Assembly (NCBI RefSeq): GCF_017753665.1
Contig: NZ_CP072524.1
Span: forward strand, 1,922,001 to 1,986,000
Source: Neisseria sicca
GTDB taxonomy: Bacteria; Pseudomonadota; Gammaproteobacteria; Burkholderiales; Neisseriaceae
Length of the DNA stretch: 64,000 nucleotides
Direction of reading: 5' to 3'
Below the pieces are notes generated by a model, which had not been told where the DNA came from, ran no database searches, and saw only the letters and a program-made list of their open reading frames with translations. How positions within the stretch are numbered: the stretch's first letter is position 1; each line of letters starts with the position of its first letter. This document shows positions 1 to 9,587 of this stretch, one piece after another. Made by a program: the position numbers and the translations under genes.

Positions 1-498
1 CCGGGGTTCTTTTCGCCTTTCCCTCACGGTACTGGTTCACTATCGGTCGATGATGAGTATTTAGCCTTGGAGGATGGTCCCCCCATATTCAGACAGGATT
101 TCACGTGTCCCGCCCTACTTTTCGTACGCTTAGTACCACTGTTGAGATTTCGAATACGGGACTATCACCCACTATGGTCAAGCTTCCCAGCTTGTTCTTC
201 TATCTCAACAGTTATCACGTACAGGCTCCTCCGCGTTCGCTCGCCACTACTTGCGGAATCTCGGTTGATTTCTTTTCCTCCGGGTACTTAGATGGTTCAG
301 TTCTCCGGGTTCGCTTCTCTAAGTCTATGTATTCAACTTAGGATACTGCACAGAATGCAGTGGGTTTCCCCATTCGGACATCGCGGGATCATAGCTTTAT
401 TGCCAGCTCCCCCACGCTTTTCGCAGGCTTACACGTCCTTCGTCGCCTATCATCGCCAAGGCATCCACCTGATGCACTTATTCACTTGACTCTATCAT
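1..498 (-). rRNA. 23S ribosomal RNA, 5' part (cut by window edge)
   Basis: This is the reverse complement of the first ~500 bases of 23S rRNA. The conserved start, containing GTGGATGCCTTGGC, lies near 452-470, and the mature 5' end is near 495-500. The rest of the gene lies beyond the left edge, so the operon is read leftward. The small open frames here are shadows of the rRNA. Confidence 0.96.
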
Positions 499-590
499 TT
501 CAAGAACTTCTCTGACTTTGCCTGACATTCCGTTGACGAGAACATCAAACTTGAATTTCCTACTTTGATAAAGCTTACTGCTTGTTGTGT

Positions 591-622
591 CTTAATCCCG
601 CCTTTTGTCTTTCGGGATTAAG
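591..622. repeat. Perfect 10-bp hairpin in the rRNA spacer
   Basis: CTTAATCCCG at 591-600 pairs with CGGGATTAAG at 613-622 around a 12-base loop. It sits in transcribed spacer upstream of 23S, so an RNA-processing role is likely but not shown. Confidence 0.7.
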
Positions 623-752
623 TCGATACAATCATCACCCAAATACTGCACCTGTTTTTCTTTTCCTATCCAGGAGACAACTGACCGTTTGCAATCGGTC
701 AATCATCAAAAACAGACACATTGTCTTTGTTTGTTGATTTCGGCTTTCCAAT

Positions 753-765
753 TTGTTAAAGATCG
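753..765 (-). promoter_or_regulatory. boxA antitermination site in the spacer
   Basis: The minus strand reads CGATCTTTAACAA, close to the rRNA boxA core (TGCTCTTTAACAA). boxA elements in rRNA leaders and spacers recruit NusB/NusE so that transcription runs through 23S. Confidence 0.7.
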
Positions 766-922
766 ATGCGTTCAATATTGCTATTTACTTCGCAAATCAA
801 AATGAGCTGATTATTATAGCAGCCTTTCTTTTCCCGTCAAACTGATTCGTCAGCAGACTCCTCTTTAGAAAAAAAGAAAGCAGTTACACTGCCTTTTTAA
901 CTCGCTTTGATTTGGAAAGTAT

Positions 923-998
923 TGGTGGAGGCAAACGGGATCGAACCGATGACCCCCTGCTTGCAAAGCAGGTGCTCTACCAACTGAGCTATGCCCCC
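923..998 (-). tRNA. tRNA-Ala (TGC)
   Basis: A full 76-base cloverleaf with encoded CCA. The acceptor arm begins GGGGGCAT, the anticodon loop reads CTTTGCAAG with anticodon TGC, and the T-arm contains GGTTCGATCC. It lies in the 16S-23S spacer, the usual place in Neisseria, five bases from tRNA-Ile. Confidence 0.98.
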
Positions 999-1003
999 GT
1001 TCT

Positions 1004-1080
<77 letters not shown>

Positions 1081-1178
1081 GGATTCTCTTCTTAAGCGAA
1101 TCTTGTCTTCACTCAAGCATTTTTCCGCATCTTCTACAGTTTACCGATAAGTGTGAATGCAACAGCCTCTTCTTTCTC

Positions 1179-2722
<1,544 letters not shown>

Positions 2723-2846
2723 AATCTCTAACTTTTTAACTTCTGGTCTGTTTCAAAGAAACTGACAGGACAATGTCTAAAACATCATCTTGTCTGTCTT
2801 TTAAACAGTGTGAGGCTGTCGCACTCACACTTATCGGTAATCTGTT

Positions 2847-2859
2847 TTGTTAAAGAGCG
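2847..2859 (-). promoter_or_regulatory. boxA in the 16S leader
   Basis: The minus strand reads CGCTCTTTAACAA, matching the rRNA boxA core in 12 of 13 positions. It begins about one base after the start site predicted from the promoter at 2867-2894, so the antitermination signal lies at the very 5' end of the transcript. Confidence 0.75.
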
Positions 2860-2866
2860 AAAACGA

Positions 2867-2894
2867 ATTATAAAGCATTTCAAATCATTGTCAA
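2867..2894 (-). promoter_or_regulatory. rRNA operon promoter
   Basis: The minus strand has a perfect sigma70 promoter: TTGACA (2889-2894), a 16-base spacer and TATAAT (2867-2872). Transcription would start near 2860, giving a leader of about 138 bases before 16S. Confidence 0.85.
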
Positions 2895-2899
2895 TCAAA

Positions 2900-3197
2900 A
2901 CTTTTTTCAAAACCTCGAAAAATCAGACCAACTGTGATATACTTATTAGTTCGTTCAATCACCGCCAAAGCAGCGAAGAACCGAACTATACCCCTCCCCT
3001 CAAAAACCGTCAACTCCCAAACAACAAAAAATTCTACAAAACACACCAACAAACTGAAATACAAAGATTTTTATTTCAGAACCCTCAAAACAGCATTTCA
3101 AAACACCCTCAATCCAAACCCGAACAGCCCAAAACCATCCAATTCTCACAACTACAAACAGAAACTCAACTCCCAACACCTAATAACACCAAAGGTC
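2900..3197. other. Gene-free, strand-skewed region upstream of the rRNA promoter
   Basis: No credible gene. From about 2960 to 3190 the plus strand is rich in A and C and very poor in G; the open frames arise from this skew and have lysine/asparagine/threonine/proline-rich, unstructured translations. The stretch ends at the IS30-family insertion. Confidence 0.6.
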
Positions 3198-4278
3198 CTT
3201 GGATTCGGATTTCAAGTGCAACACTAGTGTATCAGTGGTTTGAACAGATTCAAGAATAAAACACTTGGCGTTTCGTAGCCAAGTGTTTTTCTTGGCCGGT
3301 GGTTCAACTCATCTTGAACCCTGCGTATCTCCCGATCGCTGATGTTTCGGAAATCGGTTTGTTTGGGGAAATATTGTCGGATGAGTCCGTTGGTGTTCTC
3401 ATTCAGCCCTTTCTCCCAAGAATGGTAAGGGCGGCAAAAATAGGTTTTCGCCTTCAATGCTTTGGCTATTTTGGTGTGTTGATAGAACTCTTTGCCGTTG
3501 TCCATGGTGATGGTGTGGACTCTGGCTTTATGTGCCCTTAATACCCTAATGGCCGCCCGGGCAGTGTCTTCGGCTTTTAAGTTCTTTAATTTGCAGATGA
3601 TGGTGTAGCGGGTAACGCGTTCGACCAAGGTCAGTAATGCGCTTTTCTGTCCTTTGCCGACGATGGTGTCGGCTTCCCAATCGCCGATGCGGGTTTTCTG
3701 GTCGACGATAGCGGGTCGGTTTTCTATGCCGACACGGTTGGGCACTTTGCCTCTGGTCCATGTGCTGCCGTAGCGTTTGCGGTAGGGTTTGCTGCATATT
3801 CTGAGATGTTGCCACAAGGTGCCGCCGTTGCTTTTGTCTTGGCGAAGGTAGCGGTAAATGGTGCTGTGGTGGAGCGTGATTTGGTGGTGTTTGCGCAGGT
3901 AGGCGCATACTTGTTCAGGACTGAGTTTGCGGCGGATAAGGGTGTCGATGTGTTGAATCCGCTGCGAATCGAGCTTATAGAGTTGTCGCTTACGCTGTTT
4001 GATAGTCTGGCTTTGCCGCTGGGCTTTTTCGGCGCTGTATTGCTGCCCTTGGGTGCGGTGCCGTTTAATTTCGCGGCTGATGGTGCTTTTGTGGCGGTTA
4101 AGCTGTTTGGCGATTTCGGCGATGGTGCAGTAGCGGGACAGATATTGGATATGGTATCGTTCGTCTTGGGTCAGTTGCGTGTAGCTCATGGCAATCTTTC
4201 TTGCAGGAAAGGCCGTATGCTACCGCATACTGGCCTTTTTCTGTTAGGGAAAGTTGCACTTCAAATGCGAATCCGCCA
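3198..4278 (-). mobile_element. IS30-family insertion sequence (IS1655-like), intact
   Basis: About 1,081 bases with one full transposase. Inverted repeats at 3201-3222 and 4253-4274 match at 20 of 22 positions. The outer flanks show how it inserted: CAAAGGTC on the left and GTCTGAAATT plus its mirror on the right together rebuild an uninterrupted uptake-sequence palindrome. A TC dinucleotide occurs on both sides (3196-3197 and 4279-4280) and is the likely target duplication. The exact ends are uncertain by one or two bases. Confidence 0.9.
3224..4189 (-). CDS. IS30-family transposase
   Basis: A 321-residue DDE transposase that moves the surrounding element. The N-terminal helix-turn-helix (about residues 20-45, with KSTISREIKRHR) binds the ends. 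The catalytic core shows D174 (WEADTIVG), D230 (TMDNGKEF) and E264 (GLNENTNG), the standard IS30 triad and spacing. Length and sequence match the meningococcal IS1655 type. There is no frameshift or stop, so it looks active. It is read leftward; the stop lies at the inner edge of the left repeat. Confidence 0.95.
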   Translation of the reverse strand: MSYTQLTQDERYHIQYLSRYCTIAEIAKQLNRHKSTISREIKRHRTQGQQYSAEKAQRQSQTIKQRKRQLYKLDSQRIQHIDTLIRRKLSPEQVCAYLRKHHQITLHHSTIYRYLRQDKSNGGTLWQHLRICSKPYRKRYGSTWTRGKVPNRVGIENRPAIVDQKTRIGDWEADTIVGKGQKSALLTLVERVTRYTIICKLKNLKAEDTARAAIRVLRAHKARVHTITMDNGKEFYQHTKIAKALKAKTYFCRPYHSWEKGLNENTNGLIRQYFPKQTDFRNISDREIRRVQDELNHRPRKTLGYETPSVLFLNLFKPLIH

Positions 4279-4280
4279 TC

Positions 4281-4308
4281 GTCTGAAATTAATTTCAGAC
4301 GACCTTTG
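4281..4308. terminator. Interrupted uptake-sequence palindrome downstream of the ccsA-like gene
   Basis: GTCTGAAATT/AATTTCAGAC (4281-4300) is a perfect palindrome followed by GACCTTTG. The matching CAAAGGTC that once completed the left arm now lies at 3190-3197, on the other side of the IS30-family element. It probably served as the terminator of the leftward ccsA-like gene. Confidence 0.8.
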
Positions 4309-4345
4309 CTAATCCAAACACAGTTCCAAACAGATAATTGCCAAT

Positions 4346-5152
4346 TTAACGCTGCAGCAAGATTTCCAATACAAACTTGCTTCCTACATAAGCGAACATT
4401 AGGCTGACAAACCCGATGATTGTCCAAACGGCTGCTTTTTTACCTCGCCATGCCGTCATACTGTGCTTAAGCAGCAACGCACCGTAAATTATCCATGAGA
4501 GAATGCCGAATACGGTTTTATGGGTAAATGTAACGGGTTTACCGAATACAGCCTCTGCAAAAAATGTCCCGCTGACAACCGAATAGGTTAATAAGATAAA
4601 ACCTACCCACATCCCCTGGAACATGAGCTTTTCCAAACTCAGTAAAGACGGCAGAAAACCGGACAAACTGGAAACACGTCGTCTATGCAGGTTACGGTTG
4701 AGCAGCAAAATCAAAACGGCAAACAAGGTCACAATGCCGAATAAACCGTATGCCAGCAACGATGTACCAATGTGCGACATAAACGGCAAATCATTGATTT
4801 GATAACCGACATATTTTCCTGGAAACAGCGCGCCCAATAATAAGGTAAACGCTGCGCACGGATACAAAAGCAGCTGCAATCCGCGCAGACGATAGAAAAA
4901 ACTACCGACGAAATACACCAGCAGCATTAACCATACAATTAAACTGACGGAATAACCGAAGCCCATAATCAATACTTTGTCTTGAATGACGGGCATGAGC
5001 AATACGGCACCGTGCATAGTTAACGCGGCACCCAAAACTGCCAGTTCGGCTTTTAGGGGATAATCTTTAATATCTCGGGTCTTGTGGTTGAACCAAACGA
5101 ATATACCCAATCCGGCATACACCAGTATCAGGCAAATCAGGATAGTCGGCAT
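4346..5152 (-). CDS. CcsA/YpjD-like cytochrome c assembly family membrane protein
   Basis: About 268 residues with roughly eight hydrophobic segments, of the CcsA/YpjD (cytochrome c assembly, CcmC-like) family. Such proteins lie in the inner membrane, and some members handle heme for cytochrome c maturation; the role of YpjD-type members is less clear. The start MPTILICLILVYAG at 5152 was chosen because the upstream 38 codons would run into the region before ffh and look unlike the family. It is divergent from ffh, an arrangement also seen in other proteobacteria. It is not named here because more than one CcsA-like gene occurs in Neisseria. Confidence 0.85.
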   Translation of the reverse strand: MPTILICLILVYAGLGIFVWFNHKTRDIKDYPLKAELAVLGAALTMHGAVLLMPVIQDKVLIMGFGYSVSLIVWLMLLVYFVGSFFYRLRGLQLLLYPCAAFTLLLGALFPGKYVGYQINDLPFMSHIGTSLLAYGLFGIVTLFAVLILLLNRNLHRRRVSSLSGFLPSLLSLEKLMFQGMWVGFILLTYSVVSGTFFAEAVFGKPVTFTHKTVFGILSWIIYGALLLKHSMTAWRGKKAAVWTIIGFVSLMFAYVGSKFVLEILLQR

Positions 5153-5268
5153 AACAAACTTTCTTGGCGCGCATACATAACCGCACGCGATAGTGTAAAA
5201 TAATCTCAATTTTATTTTAGCAAAGAATGCCCCGAACAGGGCAGCTATTATCATTACCAAGGACAAGC

Positions 5269-6639
5269 ATGTTAGACAACTTAACCAACCGCTTTAGTAA
5301 AGTTTTCAAAAATATCCGCGGTCAAGCAAAACTGACAGAAGACAACATCAAAGAGGCATTGAGGGAAGTTCGCCTTGCTCTGCTCGAGGCGGACGTAGCC
5401 CTGCCCGTCGTAAAAGAATTTGTCAACAACGTCAAAGAAAAAGCTCTCGGACAAGAAGTTACCGGCAGCCTGACCCCTGACCAAGCCTTTATCGGCGTCG
5501 TCAACCAAGCCTTGATCGAATTGATGGGCAAAGAAAATTCTTCTTTAGACTTGGCGGCCGTACCGCCTGCTGTCGTTTTAATGGCAGGTCTGCAAGGTGC
5601 GGGGAAAACCACCACCGTCGGCAAACTCGCCCGTCTGCTGAAAAACGAACAGAAGAAAAAAGTCTTGGTCGTTTCAGCCGACGTGTACCGCCCTGCCGCT
5701 ATCGAACAGTTGCGCCTTTTGGCTGAGCAAGTCGGCATTGACTTCTTCCCTTCCGACTCCAATCAGAAACCTGTCGAAATTGCCACTGCTGCGATTGATT
5801 ATGCAAAAAAACACTTTTACGACGTCTTGATGGTCGATACCGCCGGACGCTTGGCGATTGACGAAGAGATGATGAATGAAATCAAAGCGCTGCACGCAGC
5901 CGTCAATCCGGTAGAAACCTTATTCGTCGTCGATGCCATGTTAGGTCAAGACGCTGTAAACACCGCACAAGCATTCAACGAAGCCTTGCCGCTGACCGGC
6001 GTCATCCTGACCAAAATGGACGGCGATTCGCGTGGCGGTGCTGCATTGTCTGTACGCCACATTACCGGAAAACCTATCAAATTCATCGGTATCGGTGAAA
6101 AAATCACAGGACTCGAACCCTTCTACCCAGACCGCATCGCCAGCCGTATCCTCGGTATGGGCGACGTGTTGAGTCTGATTGAAGATGTCCAAAAAGGCAT
6201 AGACGAAGAAGCCGCTGCCAAAATGGCGAAAAAGCTGCAAAAAGGCAAAGGCTTCGACCTCAATGACTTTAAAGAACAAATCCAGCAAATGCGCAATATG
6301 GGCGGGCTGGAAAGCCTGATGTCAAAAATGCCGGGCGAACTGGGTCAGATTTCCAAACAAATTCCCGAAGGCACGGCTGAAAAAGCCATGGGCAAAGTCG
6401 AAGCCATCATCAACTCCATGACGCCCAAAGAACGCGCCAATCCAACCCTGCTCAAAGCCAGCCGCAAACGCCGCATTGCCGCAGGCGCCGGTACCAGCGT
6501 GGAAGAAGTCAACAAAATGCTCAAGCAGTTTGAACAATCGCAACAAGTGATGAAAATGTTCAGCGGAAAAGGACTGGGCAAACTGATGCGTATGGCAAAA
6601 GGCATGAAGGGTATGAAAGGAATGTTTCCCGGAATGTAA
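5269..6639 (+). CDS. ffh: Signal recognition particle protein Ffh
   Basis: A 456-residue SRP GTPase that binds signal sequences of nascent membrane proteins with 4.5S RNA and docks with FtsY. It has the N domain (MLDNLTNRFSKVFK), the G domain with P-loop GLQGAGKTTT, DTAGRL and TKMDGDSRGG, and a C-terminal methionine-rich M domain ending MKGMKGMFPGM. The start is set by family alignment and by an AAGGAC ribosome site six bases upstream of 5269; an upstream in-frame ATG at 5227 adds an atypical extension. Confidence 0.98.
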   Translation: MLDNLTNRFSKVFKNIRGQAKLTEDNIKEALREVRLALLEADVALPVVKEFVNNVKEKALGQEVTGSLTPDQAFIGVVNQALIELMGKENSSLDLAAVPPAVVLMAGLQGAGKTTTVGKLARLLKNEQKKKVLVVSADVYRPAAIEQLRLLAEQVGIDFFPSDSNQKPVEIATAAIDYAKKHFYDVLMVDTAGRLAIDEEMMNEIKALHAAVNPVETLFVVDAMLGQDAVNTAQAFNEALPLTGVILTKMDGDSRGGAALSVRHITGKPIKFIGIGEKITGLEPFYPDRIASRILGMGDVLSLIEDVQKGIDEEAAAKMAKKLQKGKGFDLNDFKEQIQQMRNMGGLESLMSKMPGELGQISKQIPEGTAEKAMGKVEAIINSMTPKERANPTLLKASRKRRIAAGAGTSVEEVNKMLKQFEQSQQVMKMFSGKGLGKLMRMAKGMKGMKGMFPGM

Positions 6640-6656
6640 TCCGCAGGAAATATAAG

Positions 6657-6699
6657 AGAGGTCGTCTGAAAACTGAAATTGGGTTTTCAGACGACCTCT
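6657..6699. terminator. Uptake-sequence hairpin between ffh and the SanA-like gene
   Basis: Two inverted AGGTCGTCTGAA copies form a 16-bp stem (AGAGGTCGTCTGAAAA and its complement) with an 11-base loop, between converging genes. It probably ends transcription from both sides. Confidence 0.85.
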
Positions 6700-6766
6700 T
6701 CATATTGAGATTCTAGTCAGTCAAAAGCATAGCAATCCATTATTACAAAAGAATAATAGTCATCCT

Positions 6767-7354
6767 CTAACTGTAAAGTGCAACCGCCTTTACCCATGCA
6801 AGCACCTCCCGAGACAGTTTGCGCAAGTAATTTACCGTCGAATCACCGCACGCCTCTGAAGCATACAATTCAACGGTTTTACCTTGCCAGTAGCGCTTGG
6901 CAAGCCAAGAGGCACGCGCAAGATGGAAAGCATCGCTGACAATGATGATTTCGTTCGCATCCCGTAGATCCGGTACACTCAGCAAGATGTTTTCATATGT
7001 ACTTTTTGAATGTTCTTCCAACCGTATTTTTTCGGACGGTACGCCCATTTCCACGGCCATATCGCGCATAGTTTGAGCTTCATTGCTGCCGTCCCCGTCC
7101 GTTCCTCCGCTCATCAGCAACTCATCCACTTTACCTTGCCGATACAATCTGACACCTGCTTCAACCCGCGAGCGCAAACAAGGATTAGGTTTTCCTCTGC
7201 GGTTAACAGCATTACCTAAAACAACGGCAATATCGGCAGAAGACAGGTTTTCAGACGACCTTTTTTCCACATTGACTGCACATAGATGCAGCCAGCTCAA
7301 AACAGCACACCATACCAAAAAACAAACGATGCACAATATCCAATACTTTTGCAT
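6767..7354 (-). CDS. SanA/YdcF-family (DUF218) membrane-anchored protein
   Basis: A 195-residue protein with one N-terminal membrane segment (residues about 5-27) followed by a DUF218 domain facing the periplasm. Family signatures are visible: VVLGNAVNRRGKPN, LLMSGGTDGDG, NEAQTM and SDAFHLARA. Relatives such as SanA and ElyC affect envelope integrity, but no reaction is firmly known. An uptake sequence lies inside the gene and is translated as RSSEN just after the membrane anchor (about 7248-7261), where the sequence is likely to tolerate it. Confidence 0.85.
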   Translation of the reverse strand: MQKYWILCIVCFLVWCAVLSWLHLCAVNVEKRSSENLSSADIAVVLGNAVNRRGKPNPCLRSRVEAGVRLYRQGKVDELLMSGGTDGDGSNEAQTMRDMAVEMGVPSEKIRLEEHSKSTYENILLSVPDLRDANEIIIVSDAFHLARASWLAKRYWQGKTVELYASEACGDSTVNYLRKLSREVLAWVKAVALYS

Positions 7355-7450
7355 TAATACTCCGGTGGATTTTGACCTTGTGTCATCATAGCATAATCTC
7401 TTTCACCATCTTCCAAGGCTTCAGACAACCCCTTAGCTGCCAATTACTTA

Positions 7451-7479
7451 TTGCATCCCTCCCCTTCCATCTTTATAAT
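7451..7479 (+). promoter_or_regulatory. Promoter of the manganese riboswitch transcript
   Basis: TTGCAT (7451-7456), a 17-base spacer and a perfect TATAAT (7474-7479). Transcription would start near 7486, just before the conserved 5' element of the riboswitch. Confidence 0.8.
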
Positions 7480-7485
7480 GCGCAC

Positions 7486-7664
7486 ACTCTTACGGGAGTA
7501 GCCATCTGATGTTTGCTGACCATCAGAGCCGTTATCAACATAATTGACTGAGTTCGACAAAAATTGGTCATGGTGGCGGCATCTTCCTGACAACTGGAAG
7601 ACAGGCAAGACGTAAGCGTTGTCCATACCCTTGCGGGCGGTATGTGCAACGCTTTTTGTTTTTG
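7486..7664 (+). ncRNA. yybP-ykoY manganese riboswitch with terminator-like hairpin
   Basis: The ~200-base leader of the UPF0016 exporter gene contains the conserved GGGAGTAGCC start (7494-7503) and, further on, a purine-rich internal part with CAAGAC and a nested 3' stem (CATACCC...GGGCGGTATG). This fits the yybP-ykoY family, which senses Mn2+ and sits before exporters of this kind. A strong hairpin, AGCGTTG (7615-7621) with CAACGCT (7647-7653), is followed by TTTTTGTTTTT, so control by transcription termination is likely: metal binding should allow read-through. The family call is by eye. Confidence 0.75.
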
Positions 7665-7685
7665 CCCGCTTCGGTTGAGTATCTT

Positions 7686-8258
7686 ATGGAAGCATTTTTC
7701 TCTTCAATATTGGGCATTGCCATTGCCGAAATCGGCGATAAAACGCAACTGCTCGCTCTTTTCCTTGCCGCACGTTTCGCCCAGAAAAACGCGGTAGTCT
7801 CCGGCATTTTCGTTGCCACTTTACTGAATCATTTGGTCTCCGCATTTGTCGGCGTATGGCTGGCGGAAACCGTTTCTCCCGAGACCGTCAAATGGGTCGT
7901 CGGCATCAGCTTCATCGCGGTCGGTCTGTGGCTGCTCTTGCCCGATAAAGATGAAAACCCCGACAGCCGATGGCTCAAATACGGCGCGTTCGGAGCGACG
8001 GTTTTTCTGTTTTTCATGGCGGAAATCGGTGACAAAACCCAAATCGCCACAGTCTTACTGGCGGCAAAATACCAATCCTTATCCATGGTCGTACTCGGCA
8101 GCGTTGCCGGATTGATGTTGGCAACCGTTCCCGTGGTTTATCTGGGCGATATGCTGATGAAAAAAATCCCCGCCAAAGCCGTGCGGATTTCCGCCTGCGT
8201 ACTGTTTTGCGTATTGGGCGCCATCACTTTGTCCGGTGGCGGCATTATGTTGAAATAG
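7686..8258 (+). CDS. UPF0016/GDT1-family manganese exporter
   Basis: A 190-residue membrane protein with two repeated halves, each carrying the family motif EIGDKTQ (E15 and E113 regions) and about three membrane segments per half. The family (TMEM165/Gdt1, bacterial MneA-type) exports Mn2+ or other divalent cations. The start MEAFFSSILG at 7686 follows the family; the GTG at 7644 would lie inside the leader hairpin. The upstream yybP-ykoY riboswitch supports a manganese detoxification role. Confidence 0.9.
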   Translation: MEAFFSSILGIAIAEIGDKTQLLALFLAARFAQKNAVVSGIFVATLLNHLVSAFVGVWLAETVSPETVKWVVGISFIAVGLWLLLPDKDENPDSRWLKYGAFGATVFLFFMAEIGDKTQIATVLLAAKYQSLSMVVLGSVAGLMLATVPVVYLGDMLMKKIPAKAVRISACVLFCVLGAITLSGGGIMLK

Positions 8259-8268
8259 GTCGTCTGAA

Positions 8269-8892
8269 ATGTGGGAAATCTTATTTAGGCATCCGGATTT
8301 TGTCGCCATTAACAAGCCGCAAGGCGTATCCGTACATCAAGAAGAGGGCGAAGTCAGCCTGACGCAGACGCTGGCGGCGCAACTCGGTCTTGAGCAGGTT
8401 TGGCTGCTGCACCGATTGGACAAACAGACCAGCGGCGTGCTGCTGTTTGCATTGAACCCGCAAAGCGCGTCGGCGCTGGCGCAGCAATTTGCCGCAAAAA
8501 CCATGCGTAAAACTTATTTGGCGCTGGCAACGGATAAGCCGTCTAAGAAACAGGGTTGGATCAAAGGCGATATGGAAAAATCACGGCGCGGTGCATGGAA
8601 ACTGATGCGCAGTATGGAAAATCCCGCCATTACCGAGTTTGACAGCCATAGTTTAGAACCCGGCTTGCGCCTGTTCGTCCTGCATCCGCATACGGGCAAA
8701 ACCCATCAGCTTCGTGTCGCCATGAAAAGTTTGGGCAGCCCGATTTTGGGCGATACGCTCTACGGCGGGAAGCCTGCCTCGAGGATGTTCCTCCATGCGT
8801 GGAAAATCAAATTTGATTATCAAGATCAGACGTTTGAAATCGTCGCGCCCTTGAGTGAGGAATGGCCTCCATTGGATTTCATTCATGAATAA
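8269..8892 (+). CDS. RluA-family RNA pseudouridine synthase
   Basis: A 207-residue enzyme that converts uridine to pseudouridine in RNA. It carries the catalytic motif HRLDKQTSG (nucleophile D51), KPQGVSVH near the start and the late motif THQLRVAMKSLGSPILGD. There is no S4 domain, so it is a short stand-alone RluA-like enzyme; its RNA target cannot be read from sequence. The ATG lies directly on the end of an uptake sequence (AGGTCGTCTGAAATG). It follows the exporter gene by 10 bases and may share its transcript. Confidence 0.9.
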   Translation: MWEILFRHPDFVAINKPQGVSVHQEEGEVSLTQTLAAQLGLEQVWLLHRLDKQTSGVLLFALNPQSASALAQQFAAKTMRKTYLALATDKPSKKQGWIKGDMEKSRRGAWKLMRSMENPAITEFDSHSLEPGLRLFVLHPHTGKTHQLRVAMKSLGSPILGDTLYGGKPASRMFLHAWKIKFDYQDQTFEIVAPLSEEWPPLDFIHE

Positions 8893-8942
8893 ATCCAAAA
8901 TATCTGACAAGGTTTCGTGTATCGCATCAGATAATCGGAAAT

Positions 8943-8964
8943 AAAAAAACCGCTAAGAAAGCGG
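8943..8964 (-). terminator. Intrinsic terminator after the integrase remnant
   Basis: On the minus strand CCCGCTTTCTTAGCGG folds into a 5-6 bp stem and is followed by TTTTTTT, a classic Rho-independent terminator for the leftward integrase fragment. Confidence 0.85.
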
Positions 8965-8968
8965 GTAG

Positions 8969-9367
8969 TTAGGGCAACACCTTTTCAAAGTCGAAAATAA
9001 TACGGGGGACGTTGTTTTCTTTCCAGCGGTGTAGATTGTCGGTATGCCATCGACGGGCGATTGATTCAAAGGTATTTAGGGCGGCGGCTTGCCGTTCGCA
9101 CTTTTTCTGTTGCTTGGCTTCGCTGGGGTCTTGCCCCGATACAAGCAAGCGGCGGGCATTCTCGGCGGCTTGGCGGGCTTCTACCAGTGATACGGTCGGA
9201 TATTTGCCGATTGAAAGCGTTTTACGTTTGCCGTTATGCGAAAAGTCAAACCGCCATAACTTCCCGCCGCTCGTATTGATATACAGATACAAGCCCTTGC
9301 CGTCATTCAGCTTAAACGGTTTTTCGGCGGGCTTGGCGTTTTTGATTTGTCGGTCATTCAGCGGCAT
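8969..9367 (-). pseudogene. Tyrosine integrase remnant (P4-type, N-terminal part only)
   Basis: 132 residues matching the N-terminal arm-binding domain of P4-type phage/island integrases (MPLNDRQIKNAKPAEKPFKLNDG; LSIGKYPTVSLVEARQAAENAR), followed by the start of the core-binding domain. Full integrases are about 400 residues; the catalytic R-H-R-Y domain is absent, and the frame ends soon after FDFEKVLP. It starts 220 bases from tRNA-Leu, a typical attachment site, so this is the scar of a lost or rearranged island. Integration activity is not expected. Confidence 0.9.
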
Positions 9368-9549
9368 AGTGGGGGTATGTTTTAGGGGGTATTTCAGATA
9401 CCCCGAATCATACCCCCTGATTTTGGTTGATTCAATTAAGCTGAATTAGACGGAATTATACAATCGGGAAGAAGATAATAGGATAGCAATCAGTCTGAAA
9501 GCCTTGTATTTATTGAGATTGGTTGATGGCATTAGACGGGATTAAACGA
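9368..9549. other. Former attachment-site region with GGGGGTAT repeats
   Basis: Between the integrase fragment and tRNA-Leu. GGGGGTAT occurs twice in direct orientation (9371-9378 and 9385-9392), followed by ATACCCC and ATACCCCC in inverse orientation (to about 9419). Such clusters next to an integrase start may be arm-binding sites or an operator for its own control. No gene is seen. Confidence 0.5.
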
Positions 9550-9550
9550 A

Positions 9551-9580
9551 AAAAAAACGCCTAGAATTTCTAAGCGTTTT
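9551..9580 (-). terminator. Terminator of the tpiA-secG-tRNA-Leu transcript
   Basis: On the minus strand AACGCTTAGAA pairs with TTCTAGGCGTT and a long T run follows; it lies directly after tRNA-Leu. An A run on the other side makes it potentially bidirectional. Confidence 0.85.
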
Positions 9581-9587
9581 TGTGTGT

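Larger units (their letters stand above)
499..922 (-). other. 16S-23S spacer, distal part
   Basis: This is transcribed spacer between tRNA-Ala and 23S. It holds no gene. It contains a boxA-like antitermination site (CGATCTTTAACAA on the minus strand, 753-765) and a perfect 10-bp stem (591-600 with 613-622) that may take part in processing the 23S precursor. The open frames here are not credible genes. Confidence 0.85.

Noticed and set aside
2810..3259. 149-residue frame upstream of the rRNA operon
   Set aside because: It overlaps the rRNA promoter and boxA and continues into the insertion sequence; the translation is low-complexity and follows base skew.
9371..9420. Possible CRISPR-like repeats before the integrase
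   Set aside because: Only short 7-8 base motifs in mixed orientation; no spacer-repeat pattern. No CRISPR array was seen anywhere in the window.
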